Assembly (NCBI GenBank): GCA_029210725.1
Contig: JARGFM010000015.1
Coordinates: forward strand, 1 to 64,000
Direction of reading: 5' to 3'
Origin: Bacteroidales bacterium
GTDB lineage: Bacteria; Bacteroidota; Bacteroidia; Bacteroidales; GCA-2748055
DNA length: 64,000 bases
The position numbers and the translations under genes were made by a program. The notes under the pieces were generated by a model. That model was not told the origin of the DNA, ran no database searches, and saw nothing but the letters and a program-made list of their open reading frames with translations. Positions 25,438 to 34,440 of this stretch are shown in pieces; positions within the stretch are counted from its first letter, which is position 1, and each line of letters starts with the position of its first letter.

Positions 25438-27132
25438 ATGGAACGGATGAAAAAGAAGAAACATATCATATACATCGCCGGATTTCTCGTTTTCTTCCTG
25501 AGCGTTGGCTTTTCCACTTTAAAAAACAAGGATCTTGAACTGGTTAAGAACCTGGATATCTACTACACACTATTCCGGGAGCTGAACATGTTTTATGTAG
25601 ATGAAACGGATCCTGAGAAACTTGTTACCACCAGTATTGAGGCCATGCTCTCTTCCCTGGACCCCTATACAACCTATATTCCGGAATCCGACATGGATGA
25701 TTTTCAATTTCAGACAACCGGGGAATATGGAGGCATCGGTTCTTTAATCCGCAGGTCCGATGAACAGGTGATGATTGCAGAGCCTTATGAAGGATTTCCG
25801 GCAGCAAAAGCCGGAATCAGAGCTGGCGATCTAATTCTGAAGGTAGATGGGGTCTCTACTGAAAATATGGAGATAGAATCGGTCAGTGACAGACTTAAGG
25901 GAAAACCCGGGACAGAGTTCTCTCTGACCATTGAACGATTTGGAGAAGAAAAGCCCCTGCAATTTAAACTGACCAGGGAGAAAATTTCGATTCTAAATGT
26001 TCCTTATTACGGGATGATTGACCAGGGAACGGGATATATCCGCATCTCTAACTTTACGACCGGAGCAAGCCAGGAAGTTGAAAATGCAATTAAGGAGTTA
26101 AAAAAAGAACCTCAGCTGCACTCTCTGGTGCTGGATTTACGTTCCAATCCGGGAGGTTTACTGATTGAGGCTGTCAGAATTTGTAATCTTTTTGTCGATA
26201 AAGGAGAGTTGATCGTAAGCACAAGGGGCAAGATGAAACAGTGGGATTCTGATTATTCCACCACCAGGGAGCCCATGGACCGGGAGATCCCCCTGGTGGT
26301 ATTGATTAACCGTGGATCGGCCTCCGCCTCTGAAATTGTGGCGGGTGCCCTGCAGGACCTGGACCGTGCCGTAGTCGTGGGCCAGCGGACTTTTGGTAAA
26401 GGTTTGGTCCAGACCTCAAGGCCCCTGAAGTATAATGCACAATTAAAAGTTACCACCGCTAAATATTATATTCCCAGCGGGCGTTGTATCCAGGCTCTGG
26501 ACTATACTCATCGCAATGAAGATGGCAGTGTGGGAATGATTCCCGATTCCCTTATTTCTGAGTATCAAACCCAAAACGGGCGTCTGGTTTACGATGGTGG
26601 AGGCATCCAGCCAGATTTTGAAGTCATCCCGGAAAAACTCTCTGAGATGGCCATACAGCTTTATACTCAGGGGGTATTTTTCGATTATGCAACACGTTTC
26701 CGAAACACACATGAAGATATAGATTCTCCAGAATCATTCTCATTATCAGATGAAGAATATGCGCTATTTAAATCTTTCATTGAAGATAGGGAATTTGAAT
26801 TTCAAACCGCAAGCGAAAAAGCCTTTGAGTCCCTCAGGGAAAGTGCCAAAAGGGAAAAATATTATGCTCTGGCACAGGAGGAATTTTCTTCCCTGGAAAG
26901 TAAGCTTGTCCACAATAATCTAAAAGATCTGGAAACATTCGATTCCGAGATCCGGCAGATTCTCTCCGAAGAGATTGTGAACCGTTATTATTATATGAGG
27001 GGCAGAATCTTAAAACAGATACAGGATGATAACCAGCTGGACAAGGCTCGTGAAATTCTAAATGAACCCGGTCTGCTAAAAGAGGTACTGAGCGGAAACC
27101 AGGGGGCCCTGGCTAAAGCCGGCACCGGCTGA
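25438..27132 (+). CDS. S41 family C-terminal processing peptidase (CtpA/Prc type)
   Basis: The 564-residue protein has an N-terminal lysine-rich start and one hydrophobic anchor/signal (IIYIAGFLVFFLSVGFS). It has a PDZ domain (about 85-170, GGIGSLI...AGIRAGDLILKVDG) and the S41 protease domain. The catalytic serine lies in RGSASASEIVAGAL and the lysine in GQRTFGKGLVQ, with the family's LDLRSNPGGLL. A C-terminal helical extension of about 120 residues follows. It cleaves proteins near their C-termini in the periplasm. ATG 25438 is used; ATG 25447 is an alternative. Confidence 0.94.
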   Translation: MERMKKKKHIIYIAGFLVFFLSVGFSTLKNKDLELVKNLDIYYTLFRELNMFYVDETDPEKLVTTSIEAMLSSLDPYTTYIPESDMDDFQFQTTGEYGGIGSLIRRSDEQVMIAEPYEGFPAAKAGIRAGDLILKVDGVSTENMEIESVSDRLKGKPGTEFSLTIERFGEEKPLQFKLTREKISILNVPYYGMIDQGTGYIRISNFTTGASQEVENAIKELKKEPQLHSLVLDLRSNPGGLLIEAVRICNLFVDKGELIVSTRGKMKQWDSDYSTTREPMDREIPLVVLINRGSASASEIVAGALQDLDRAVVVGQRTFGKGLVQTSRPLKYNAQLKVTTAKYYIPSGRCIQALDYTHRNEDGSVGMIPDSLISEYQTQNGRLVYDGGGIQPDFEVIPEKLSEMAIQLYTQGVFFDYATRFRNTHEDIDSPESFSLSDEEYALFKSFIEDREFEFQTASEKAFESLRESAKREKYYALAQEEFSSLESKLVHNNLKDLETFDSEIRQILSEEIVNRYYYMRGRILKQIQDDNQLDKAREILNEPGLLKEVLSGNQGALAKAGTG

Positions 27133-27140
27133 GAAAGATA

Positions 27141-29954
27141 TTAATGTGCCTCAAGCCAATTGGCTCCCTGGCCCATATCTACGATAAGAGGAACGGATAG
27201 TATGGCTGCATTCTCCATCTCCGTTTTTGTAATTTCTTTTACCCTCTCCAGCTCCCGGGGTAATACATCGAAATTCAATTCATCATGAACCTGAAGAATC
27301 AGGGCCGACTTTAGCTTCTCTTCTTCGAATACCTCCTGAATCCGGATCATCGCTATCTTAATAATATCCGCAGCAGAACCCTGTATGGGCGAATTAATGG
27401 CATTACGTTCGGCATTACCCCGCACCACCGAATTCCTCGAAAGAATATCCGGAAGATAGCGTCTTCTTCCGAACATAGTTTCCACATAACCCTTCTCACG
27501 AGCCATCCGGATCGAGGTATCCATGAATTCTTTTACTTTGGGATAACTTTCAAAATATCCATCTATGAGACTTTTTGCTTCCGCCCTGGATATAAGCATT
27601 CTCTGCGACAAACCAAAGGCCGATATCCCGTATATGATGCCAAAATTTGCTGTTTTGGCCCGGCTTCGCATCTCCCTGTTAACTTCCTCAGGATCAATCT
27701 TATATACTTTAGAGGCCGTCGCTGTATGGATGTCTTCATGACTTACAAAAGCCTGAATCATCTGCTCGTCTCCGCTTAAATGCGCCATCACTCTTAATTC
27801 AATCTGAGAATAGTCGGCTGAAAAGAAAACATTTTCCTTTTTTTCCGGTATAAAAGCCCGCCGGATCTCCCTGCCGCGCTCCTCTCTGATTGGTATGTTC
27901 TGTAAATTCGGATTTACAGAGGAAAGCCTCCCCGTAGTAACCAGGGCCTGATTAAAAGAAGTGTGTATTTTACCTGTAGAAGGCTTCACAAGCAGGGGAA
28001 GTGCACTAACATAAGTGTTTAGTAATTTCTTTAACGATCTATATTCCAACACCTTACCCACCACAGGGTGTTTGTCTTTCAATTGTATCAGAACCTCTTC
28101 GCCGGTTGCATACTGCTTGGTTTTCGTTTTCTTGGGATTCTCAACAATTTTCAGTCTCTCGAAGAGTACCTCTCCAAATTGCCTGGGCGAATTGATGTTA
28201 AACTCCATGCCCGCCAGTGAAAATATCTGTTGTTCTGTTTCCAGGATATCTTCTCTTAACTTCCTTGCAAAAAGATTCAGAGCCTCTACATCCAGTTTCA
28301 CTCCATGATGCTCCATCTTCATCAAAACCGGAATGAGGGGCATTTCAATATTCTCGGAAAGCTCATTGAATCCATTATCATGCAGTTCTTTTCTCAGAAT
28401 CTGAGCCAGCTGCCAGGTAATGTCTGCGTCCTCTCCTGCATATTCACAAGCTTTCTCCGGATCAATGGACCGGAATGATAATTGTCTGTTTCCCTTTTTA
28501 CCTATCAGAGTTTCTATGCTGATCATGGAATAATTCAGGTATTGCTCTGCCAGCACATTTAAACCATGCTTCTGTTCGGGTTTTAAGATGAAATGTGCAA
28601 TCATTGTATCAAATAAGAATCCCTTTACATCTATATCATAATTCTTTAAGATGTGAAAATCATACTTTAAATTTTGCCCGATTTTTTCTATCGTTTTATC
28701 CGCGAACGGGGCCTTTAATAACTCCAACCATTCCAATATTTCTTCCCGGTCCTCCCCAAATGCAATATAGGCCGCTCTGTTTGCCTCCCAGCTAAATGCA
28801 AGACCAACCAGTTCTGCTTCTATCACATCCAGACCGGTTGTCTCGGCATCAAAGCAAAATGATTTTTGACCGGATAACTCCTCAGCCAGCGAAGCAACCT
28901 CTTCTTTGGTATTGATCAGCCTGTAATGGTGATCGACCGTTTCAATAGAAGCAAACAAATTTACCCGACTGGCTTCCCTATGTTCAGCAGAATCCCCAAA
29001 TAGATTTCCCTGTCCGTTCATCGAGGCAGAATAAGCAGGCTCAGGTACTGCTTCATTCGTCGTTCCGGGGGCTTCGGTCCGTGTAGAACCCAACACCCTT
29101 CCGGCTAGATTTTTAAACTCCAGTTCATCAAATAAATGAATAAGCTCCTCTTTGTTAAGCTCTTTTCTTATAAGATCATCCAGGGAAATTTGTACGGGTA
29201 CCTCTAAATAAATGGTAGCAAGTTCTTTTGAAAGCAAAACCTGCTCCCGGGAAGATTCCAGGTTCTCCCTCTGTTTACCCTTTAACTGATCAATATGTTC
29301 GTAAACTCCTTCCACGGATCCGAATTGCCCGATCAGCTTCTTGGCTGTTTTTTCACCTACTCCTTTCGCTCCGGGAATATTGTCGGCTGAATCTCCCATT
29401 AATGCCAGATAATCAATTACCTGTTCGGGTTGTTCCACGAGGAACTTCTCCCTCACTTCATTTACTCCTATCACTTCAGCTGCTCCTCCTCCTCGCCCTG
29501 GCTTATACATAAATATCCGATCCGAAACCAGCTGGGCAAAATCTTTATCAGGAGTCATCATATAGACAACAAAACCCTCTTTCTCTGCATGCTTTGCCAT
29601 GGTTCCGATTACATCATCCGCCTCATAACCAAGCTCTTCAATAACAGGAATATTGAATCCCTTCACAATTTTCTTAATATATGGAAGGGCCGCTTTGATA
29701 TCTTCGGGAGTAACATCCCTGTTCGCTTTGTAATCCGGGAACATCCCATGCCTGAAGGTGAGGCCAGGAGGATCAAAAACCACAGCAATGTGTGTGGGAT
29801 CTTCCTTTCTGAGAATCTCTTCAAGGACCAGAGTAAAACCAAATACGGTTGAAGTCGGCAAGCCCTTTGAATTGGTCATGGGGTTTGAAATAAAGGCATA
29901 ATAAGCCCGGAAAATCAAGGCATAAGCATCCAGAAGGAACAGTTTTTTTTCCAC
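27141..29954 (-). CDS. polA: DNA polymerase I
   Basis: The 937-residue enzyme has all three domains. The 5'-3' exonuclease (1-290) has LLDAYALIFRAYYAF, FDPPGLTFRH and LMGDSADNIPGAKGVGEKTA. The 3'-5' exonuclease (about 340-520) keeps the acidic DAETTGLD, so proofreading is probably retained. The polymerase (about 540-937) has SADYSQIELRVMAHLSG, RSRAKTANFGIIYG and LQVHDELNFDV. It works in Okazaki fragment maturation and repair. queD lies upstream with 15 bp between. Confidence 0.98.
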   Translation of the reverse strand: MEKKLFLLDAYALIFRAYYAFISNPMTNSKGLPTSTVFGFTLVLEEILRKEDPTHIAVVFDPPGLTFRHGMFPDYKANRDVTPEDIKAALPYIKKIVKGFNIPVIEELGYEADDVIGTMAKHAEKEGFVVYMMTPDKDFAQLVSDRIFMYKPGRGGGAAEVIGVNEVREKFLVEQPEQVIDYLALMGDSADNIPGAKGVGEKTAKKLIGQFGSVEGVYEHIDQLKGKQRENLESSREQVLLSKELATIYLEVPVQISLDDLIRKELNKEELIHLFDELEFKNLAGRVLGSTRTEAPGTTNEAVPEPAYSASMNGQGNLFGDSAEHREASRVNLFASIETVDHHYRLINTKEEVASLAEELSGQKSFCFDAETTGLDVIEAELVGLAFSWEANRAAYIAFGEDREEILEWLELLKAPFADKTIEKIGQNLKYDFHILKNYDIDVKGFLFDTMIAHFILKPEQKHGLNVLAEQYLNYSMISIETLIGKKGNRQLSFRSIDPEKACEYAGEDADITWQLAQILRKELHDNGFNELSENIEMPLIPVLMKMEHHGVKLDVEALNLFARKLREDILETEQQIFSLAGMEFNINSPRQFGEVLFERLKIVENPKKTKTKQYATGEEVLIQLKDKHPVVGKVLEYRSLKKLLNTYVSALPLLVKPSTGKIHTSFNQALVTTGRLSSVNPNLQNIPIREERGREIRRAFIPEKKENVFFSADYSQIELRVMAHLSGDEQMIQAFVSHEDIHTATASKVYKIDPEEVNREMRSRAKTANFGIIYGISAFGLSQRMLISRAEAKSLIDGYFESYPKVKEFMDTSIRMAREKGYVETMFGRRRYLPDILSRNSVVRGNAERNAINSPIQGSAADIIKIAMIRIQEVFEEEKLKSALILQVHDELNFDVLPRELERVKEITKTEMENAAILSVPLIVDMGQGANWLEAH

Positions 29955-29969
29955 TACTAAGCTATTTAA

Positions 29970-30422
29970 CTACTGATTATCTGTTAGATACCACTCCGCA
30001 TAAGAAGTCGCTGTCTCATAGAGTTTAATAGAATACAACTCTACACCGGCAGGAAGAGAGGGACTTAATTTTTCTGCAATATGTATGACCAGGTTTTCAC
30101 AAGTAGGCTGAAAATCAACGAGATGAACCTTTTCATACATCTCATTAGCCTTTTCTGGAAGAGAGCTCTGCGCATCTCTGTTTATACACAGGGAATGATC
30201 GAAGTAATCAACCACCGGTCCTTTAACCATTGCTTTCAGATCCGCAAAGTCGAGGACCATCCCCAACTTGGGATTATCCTTATTTGTTATGGGGGCTCCT
30301 GCAACGGTTATGAAAAGCCTGTAGGAATGTCCGTGAATATGCCTGCACAAACCATCATAGTTCTGCAGCGCATGCGCCATTTCGAAATGAAACTCCTTGG
30401 TAAGCCTGACTTTGTTCATCAT
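29970..30422 (-). CDS. queD: 6-carboxy-5,6,7,8-tetrahydropterin synthase (QueD/PTPS family)
   Basis: The 150-residue protein belongs to the 6-pyruvoyltetrahydropterin synthase family. Zinc-binding histidines are in FHFEMAHAL and HIHGHSY, and the catalytic Cys is in DGLCRHIHGH, as in QueD, which acts in the queuosine/7-deazaguanine pathway. The C-terminal LYSIKLYETATSYAEW contains the pterin-binding Glu. No other queuosine genes are in the window. An ArsR-type gene lies 11 bp upstream on the same strand. Confidence 0.93.
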   Translation of the reverse strand: MMNKVRLTKEFHFEMAHALQNYDGLCRHIHGHSYRLFITVAGAPITNKDNPKLGMVLDFADLKAMVKGPVVDYFDHSLCINRDAQSSLPEKANEMYEKVHLVDFQPTCENLVIHIAEKLSPSLPAGVELYSIKLYETATSYAEWYLTDNQ

Positions 30423-30433
30423 TAAAGGCTAAA

Positions 30434-30760
30434 TTAATCGCATGCACATTCGCTGATACACCTTATCAGAGTACTAAGGTTTTTTCGTTTCAGGTAATAA
30501 AGGGTGTTCTTACCTTGCCTCACTGAAGCCAGAATTCCTTTGTCCTTTAAAATACCGAGATGATGAGATGCTGTCGATTGTTCTATTTTCAGCAGATTGT
30601 GTATTTCGGTTACATTCAATCGGTTTCCTTCCCCCAGATAACCAAGAATGGCCAGACGCATGGGATGTGAAATTGCTTTGATCATGTTAGCAGCCCGATC
30701 AATCTCCTCCGGTTTAAGATCTGAAAACTCCATGTGTGTACTATTGTTTTGCGAATACAT
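30434..30760 (-). CDS. ArsR-family winged-helix transcriptional regulator
   Basis: The 108-residue protein has the ArsR fold: ISHPMRLAILGYL, then the helix-turn-helix VTEIHNLLKIEQSTASHHLGILKDKG and the wing SVRQGKNTLYYLK, with a C-terminal ECACD. The frame can be extended to a TTG at 30775, but a -7 element covers that codon, so ATG 30760 or the later ATG 30733 (MEFSDLKPEE) is the start. The metal-site Cys pair of helix alpha-3 ArsR proteins is absent; the terminal CxC could bind metal. Targets unknown. Confidence 0.88.
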   Translation of the reverse strand: MYSQNNSTHMEFSDLKPEEIDRAANMIKAISHPMRLAILGYLGEGNRLNVTEIHNLLKIEQSTASHHLGILKDKGILASVRQGKNTLYYLKRKNLSTLIRCISECACD

Positions 30761-30772
30761 ATTGATCGAATA

Positions 30773-30780
30773 CAAATATA
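30773..30780 (-). promoter_or_regulatory. -7 element of the ArsR/queD/polA unit
   Basis: The minus strand reads TATATTTG, an exact TAnnTTTG match just upstream of ATG 30760. It rules out the TTG at 30775 as the start codon. Confidence 0.55.
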
Positions 30781-30851
30781 TTAATATTTAAGGTATTTAA
30801 TATGTTATTCTGCCCCATATAAAAATTAACACGATTCAGCATTCTTTTTTC

Positions 30852-30859
30852 TACCTTTG
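30852..30859 (+). promoter_or_regulatory. -7 element of the polyprenyl synthase gene
   Basis: TACCTTTG matches TAnnTTTG and lies 20 bp before ATG 30880, in the divergent gap with the ArsR gene. Confidence 0.55.
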
Positions 30860-30879
30860 AAAATTCTCAATAATTACCA

Positions 30880-31854
30880 ATGATCAATCTGGAGAATATC
30901 AAGAAACCCGTGAGCCTTGAAATGAAAGAATTTGATTCTCGTTTCAAATCCGAAGTTTCCAGCAATATTCCTCTATTGACGATGGTAACCCGCTTTGTTC
31001 TTCGCCGCAAAGGAAAACAGATGCGCCCGCTGTTTGTGTTCCTTTCTTCCAGGCTGACAGGAGAGATAACCGAGGCCACCTATACGGCAGCCTCCCTGAT
31101 AGAACTGATGCATACAGCCACCCTGGTCCATGATGATGTGGTGGATGAATCCAACGAACGCCGGGGAATTTTTTCGGTTAATGCTATATGGAAATCAAAA
31201 ATTGCCGTGCTTTTTGGTGATTACCTTCTTGCCCAGGGCTTATTGCTGGCTGTTGAGAGAAAAAACTACGATTTGCTGGAAATCGTATCTCGCGCCTCCA
31301 GAGAGATGAGTGAAGGAGAACTGTTGCAGATTCAAAAATCCCGAAGTCTGAATATCGATATGGAAACCTATTTCGAAGTGATCCGAAAAAAGACTGCCAG
31401 TCTGATCGCTTCCTGTACAGCTTGTGGTGCCAAAGCGGCCGGAGCCACCCAGGAAATGGTGGATCGCGTATATGAAATGGGTATTCAAATTGGTATGGCC
31501 TTTCAAATTAAGGATGATTTATTTGATTATCAACAACATGGGACAATCGGGAAGCCTACCGGAAACGATATAAAGGATAAGAAATTTACGCTCCCCCTGA
31601 TTTACGCACTGAATCAGGCAGAGTCCTCCAGGAAAAAGGCAATTATTCGAAAAATAAAAAACGGAAATCGCAGTCAACATGTGGTCAACGAGGTGATACA
31701 GTTTGTGAATGAAATGGGGGGAATCGATTTTGCCGTTTCTAAAATGCAGGAATATAAATCAGCCGCCATGGATATCCTTTACACTTTTCCTGATTCTCCG
31801 TCGAGAAATTCTCTGCGAGATCTTGTTGAGTTTACAGTTTCCCGAAAAAAATAG
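30880..31854 (+). CDS. ispB: Polyprenyl (octaprenyl-type) diphosphate synthase
   Basis: The 324-residue trans-prenyltransferase adds isopentenyl units to an allylic diphosphate to make the side chain of menaquinone. Both aspartate-rich motifs are present: LVHDDVVDES (DDxxD, FARM, about residue 84) and FQIKDDLFDY (SARM, about 208). GDYLLAQG and KPTGNDIKDKKFTLP are also typical. Chain length cannot be fixed from sequence alone, so the symbol is by similarity. It converges on uvrC with one base between the stops. Confidence 0.93.
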   Translation: MINLENIKKPVSLEMKEFDSRFKSEVSSNIPLLTMVTRFVLRRKGKQMRPLFVFLSSRLTGEITEATYTAASLIELMHTATLVHDDVVDESNERRGIFSVNAIWKSKIAVLFGDYLLAQGLLLAVERKNYDLLEIVSRASREMSEGELLQIQKSRSLNIDMETYFEVIRKKTASLIASCTACGAKAAGATQEMVDRVYEMGIQIGMAFQIKDDLFDYQQHGTIGKPTGNDIKDKKFTLPLIYALNQAESSRKKAIIRKIKNGNRSQHVVNEVIQFVNEMGGIDFAVSKMQEYKSAAMDILYTFPDSPSRNSLRDLVEFTVSRKK

Positions 31855-31855
31855 A

Positions 31856-33664
31856 TTATTTTTCAAGATTCTGAAAATGTGTCTGTACCAGCCTGGCCCG
31901 GGCTAAGCCTATTTCCTCTGAAAGTTGCTTTGCGCTTGCACGTTTTATCCCATCTATGGATTTGAAGCGACGGTATAATTTTTCAATAGAGCGGCTTCCT
32001 ATTCCTTGAATTTCCTCCAGCTTAGAACGGCTCATGGCTCCTGAACGCTTCAGCCTGTGAAAGCTAATTCCAAATCTGTGTGCCTCATTTCTGAGGTTTT
32101 GAATCAATTTTAAGGATTCTGAATTCTTATCTATATATAGCGGAATCTGATCGCCGGGAAAATAGATCTCTTCCAATTTCTTGGCAATTCCCACAATGGC
32201 AATTTTATCCCGCAAATTGAGTTTGTCCAGACTACTTAGCGCCGAACTTAACTGTCCCTTTCCCCCATCCACGACAATCAATTGAGGAAGGGGTTTCTGC
32301 TCCTCCAACAAGCCTTTATAACGTCTGTAAACAACCTCTTTCATACTCGCGAAATCATCGATTCCCTTTACCTCTTTTATATTGTAGTGCCGGTACTCTT
32401 TCTTCAGTGCTCTGCCATTCTTAAAGACCACACAGGCCGCGACAGGATTGCTTCCCTGCATATTGCTATTATCGAAACACTCAATATGTCTGGGCAGGTC
32501 CTTCAACCTGAAATCTGCCTGAACAGCTTTCAGAATTCTCTCTGCGGATCCCGGTGGTTTTTTTAAGCTGCTTCTTTTAAATTTTTCCAGCCTATAGCTT
32601 TTGGCATTCCTGAGAGACAATCTTAGTAATCTCAGTTTATCGCCTCTCTGGGGAATGACTATTTTCAAATGCGGAAAATACTCCTTCATATCCAGGGGAA
32701 CAATGATTTCCCGGGAATTGCTCTCCATTCTGGTTCTGATATCTGTGATGGCAAAAGCCAGAATTTCAGCATCTTCTTCATCCAGTTTTTTCCTTATTTC
32801 AACGGTGTGTGCCTGAATGACGGCTCCTTTGACAAGCTTGAGAAAATTTACAAAGGCTTCTTTCTCATCGCTAATAATGCTGTATACCTCCACATCATGA
32901 ATGGAGGAATTTACGATTGTGGATTTACTTTGATACCTGGATAGTATTTCAATTTTCTCTTTAATCTGATTTGCCTCCTCGAAGCGAAAAGCTGTTGCAT
33001 GACGCTTCATTTCACCCTCCAAATAAGTGATCACATCGTTCAGGTTCCCCTTTATAATGTCCCGAATCTGGCCAATACTCCTTTCATAGTCCTCTTCATT
33101 CTGCAATCCGGCGCAAGGCCCTTTACAATTCCCAATATGGTATTCCAGGCAAACTTTAAACCTTCCTGCTTGAATGTTCTTTTCCGTTAATGCGTATTTG
33201 CAGGTTCTTAATTGATAAAGTTGCCTAATCAGGTTCAGTAATATTTTTACCGCATAAGCGGATGTATAGGGTCCATAGTATTTTGATCCATCGTTTAGAA
33301 CTGTTCGCGTGGAAAAGACTCGTGGAAAAGGTTCCTTTTTAATGCAGATCCATGGGAAGGTTTTATCGTCTTTTAGTAAGATATTGTATCGCGGTTGATG
33401 CTTTTTAATCAAATTGTTTTCCAATAATAAGGCATCCGATTCACTATCAACGACGATCACTTTGATATCAGTAATCCGGTCAACCAGAACCTTTATCTTG
33501 TAAGAATCAAATTTGTTTTTGGTGAAATAGGACGAGACCCGCTTTTTTAAATTCTTGGCTTTCCCGATATATATAATAGTTCCCTTTTTATCATAAAACT
33601 GATACACCCCCGGTTGATCAGGAAGTGAATGAAGGATCGAAGAACCGTCAAATTTTTGACTCAT
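31856..33664 (-). CDS. uvrC: Excinuclease ABC subunit C
   Basis: UvrC makes both incisions in nucleotide excision repair. The 602-residue protein has the GIY-YIG nuclease (PGVYQFYDKKGTIIYIGKA, residues 18-36), a Cys-rich segment (CKYAL...CLEYHIGNCKGPC) and the UVR motif (FEEANQIKEKIEIL). The RNase H-like second nuclease has ECFDNSNMQGSNPVAACVVF and VVDGGKGQL, and a C-terminal helix-hairpin-helix contains IQGIGSRSIEKL. Full length. It ends the long minus-strand run. Confidence 0.97.
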   Translation of the reverse strand: MSQKFDGSSILHSLPDQPGVYQFYDKKGTIIYIGKAKNLKKRVSSYFTKNKFDSYKIKVLVDRITDIKVIVVDSESDALLLENNLIKKHQPRYNILLKDDKTFPWICIKKEPFPRVFSTRTVLNDGSKYYGPYTSAYAVKILLNLIRQLYQLRTCKYALTEKNIQAGRFKVCLEYHIGNCKGPCAGLQNEEDYERSIGQIRDIIKGNLNDVITYLEGEMKRHATAFRFEEANQIKEKIEILSRYQSKSTIVNSSIHDVEVYSIISDEKEAFVNFLKLVKGAVIQAHTVEIRKKLDEEDAEILAFAITDIRTRMESNSREIIVPLDMKEYFPHLKIVIPQRGDKLRLLRLSLRNAKSYRLEKFKRSSLKKPPGSAERILKAVQADFRLKDLPRHIECFDNSNMQGSNPVAACVVFKNGRALKKEYRHYNIKEVKGIDDFASMKEVVYRRYKGLLEEQKPLPQLIVVDGGKGQLSSALSSLDKLNLRDKIAIVGIAKKLEEIYFPGDQIPLYIDKNSESLKLIQNLRNEAHRFGISFHRLKRSGAMSRSKLEEIQGIGSRSIEKLYRRFKSIDGIKRASAKQLSEEIGLARARLVQTHFQNLEK

Positions 33665-33677
33665 TTTAAGCCAAATT

Positions 33678-33851
33678 ATGATGAAATTTCAAGGGCAGGG
33701 TCCGTTAGCTAATAAATATGCTCTTCTAAGAGCACTACAAGCACTTAAAAAATTAGAATTTCCAGATCTAAGTGTCTCATCCTTATTGTATTTTCAAGAG
33801 CGAGCCATCCCTAATCAGCGAAAGGAATACCATAACATAGAGCTGAATTAA
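33678..33851 (+). CDS. Possible small protein of 57 residues
   Basis: An open frame (MMKFQGQGPLANKYALLRAL at the start) fills almost the whole 183-bp gap between divergent uvrC and convergent apt, overlapping the apt stop by 4 bp. Its composition is protein-like, with a predicted helical middle, but I recognise no family and see no promoter. It may be chance. Confidence 0.3.
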   Translation: MMKFQGQGPLANKYALLRALQALKKLEFPDLSVSSLLYFQERAIPNQRKEYHNIELN

Positions 33852-34405
33852 TGCCCTTCGAAGCTAATAACCGAAGCCACATCGTAAGTGCCCAGCTTTT
33901 TTCTTCCGCCAAGTTCAGGCAGCTCAACCAGGAACAGCACTTTTACAATCTGACCCCCCGCCTCCTCCACCAACTTACATCCCGCCTCCGCGGTTCCTCC
34001 GGTTGCCAGCAAATCATCTACCACCACGACCAACTCTCCCGGTTGAACAGCATCCACATGCATTTCCAGTGTATCTTCACCGTACTCCAGCTTGTATTTT
34101 ATTCCCATTTTCTTGTAAGGAAGCTTTCCCGGCTTTCTCAATAAAGCCACTCCTCCTCCCATTTTTGCCGCCAGTGCTCCGGCTAAAATAAAACCCCTGG
34201 CCTCAATTCCAACAAATTTGTTGAAAGCGACAGGCTGCTTTTTTTCGTCGATCAGACAACTTTGCAGCATTTCCAGGGCCAATGAAAAAGCATCTCCATT
34301 TTGAAAAACGGTGGTCAGGTCCCGGAAGATGATCCCTGGTTTTGGATAATCAGAAATGGAACGGGTGATTTCCTTCAGTCTAGTTACAGCTTCCTTTTTA
34401 TTCAT
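33848..34405 (-). CDS. apt: Adenine phosphoribosyltransferase
   Basis: Apt salvages adenine to AMP using PRPP. The 185-residue protein has the family N-terminus (SISDYPKPGIIFRDLTTVF), GIEARGFILAGALA, LLRKPGKLPYK and the PRPP loop VVVDDLLATGGTAEA. It lies 35 bp after mnmG and is probably in the same unit. Confidence 0.97.
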   Translation of the reverse strand: MNKKEAVTRLKEITRSISDYPKPGIIFRDLTTVFQNGDAFSLALEMLQSCLIDEKKQPVAFNKFVGIEARGFILAGALAAKMGGGVALLRKPGKLPYKKMGIKYKLEYGEDTLEMHVDAVQPGELVVVVDDLLATGGTAEAGCKLVEEAGGQIVKVLFLVELPELGGRKKLGTYDVASVISFEGH

Positions 34406-34440
34406 AATGCCGAAATTTACAAAAAACGTTCCACGTGGAA

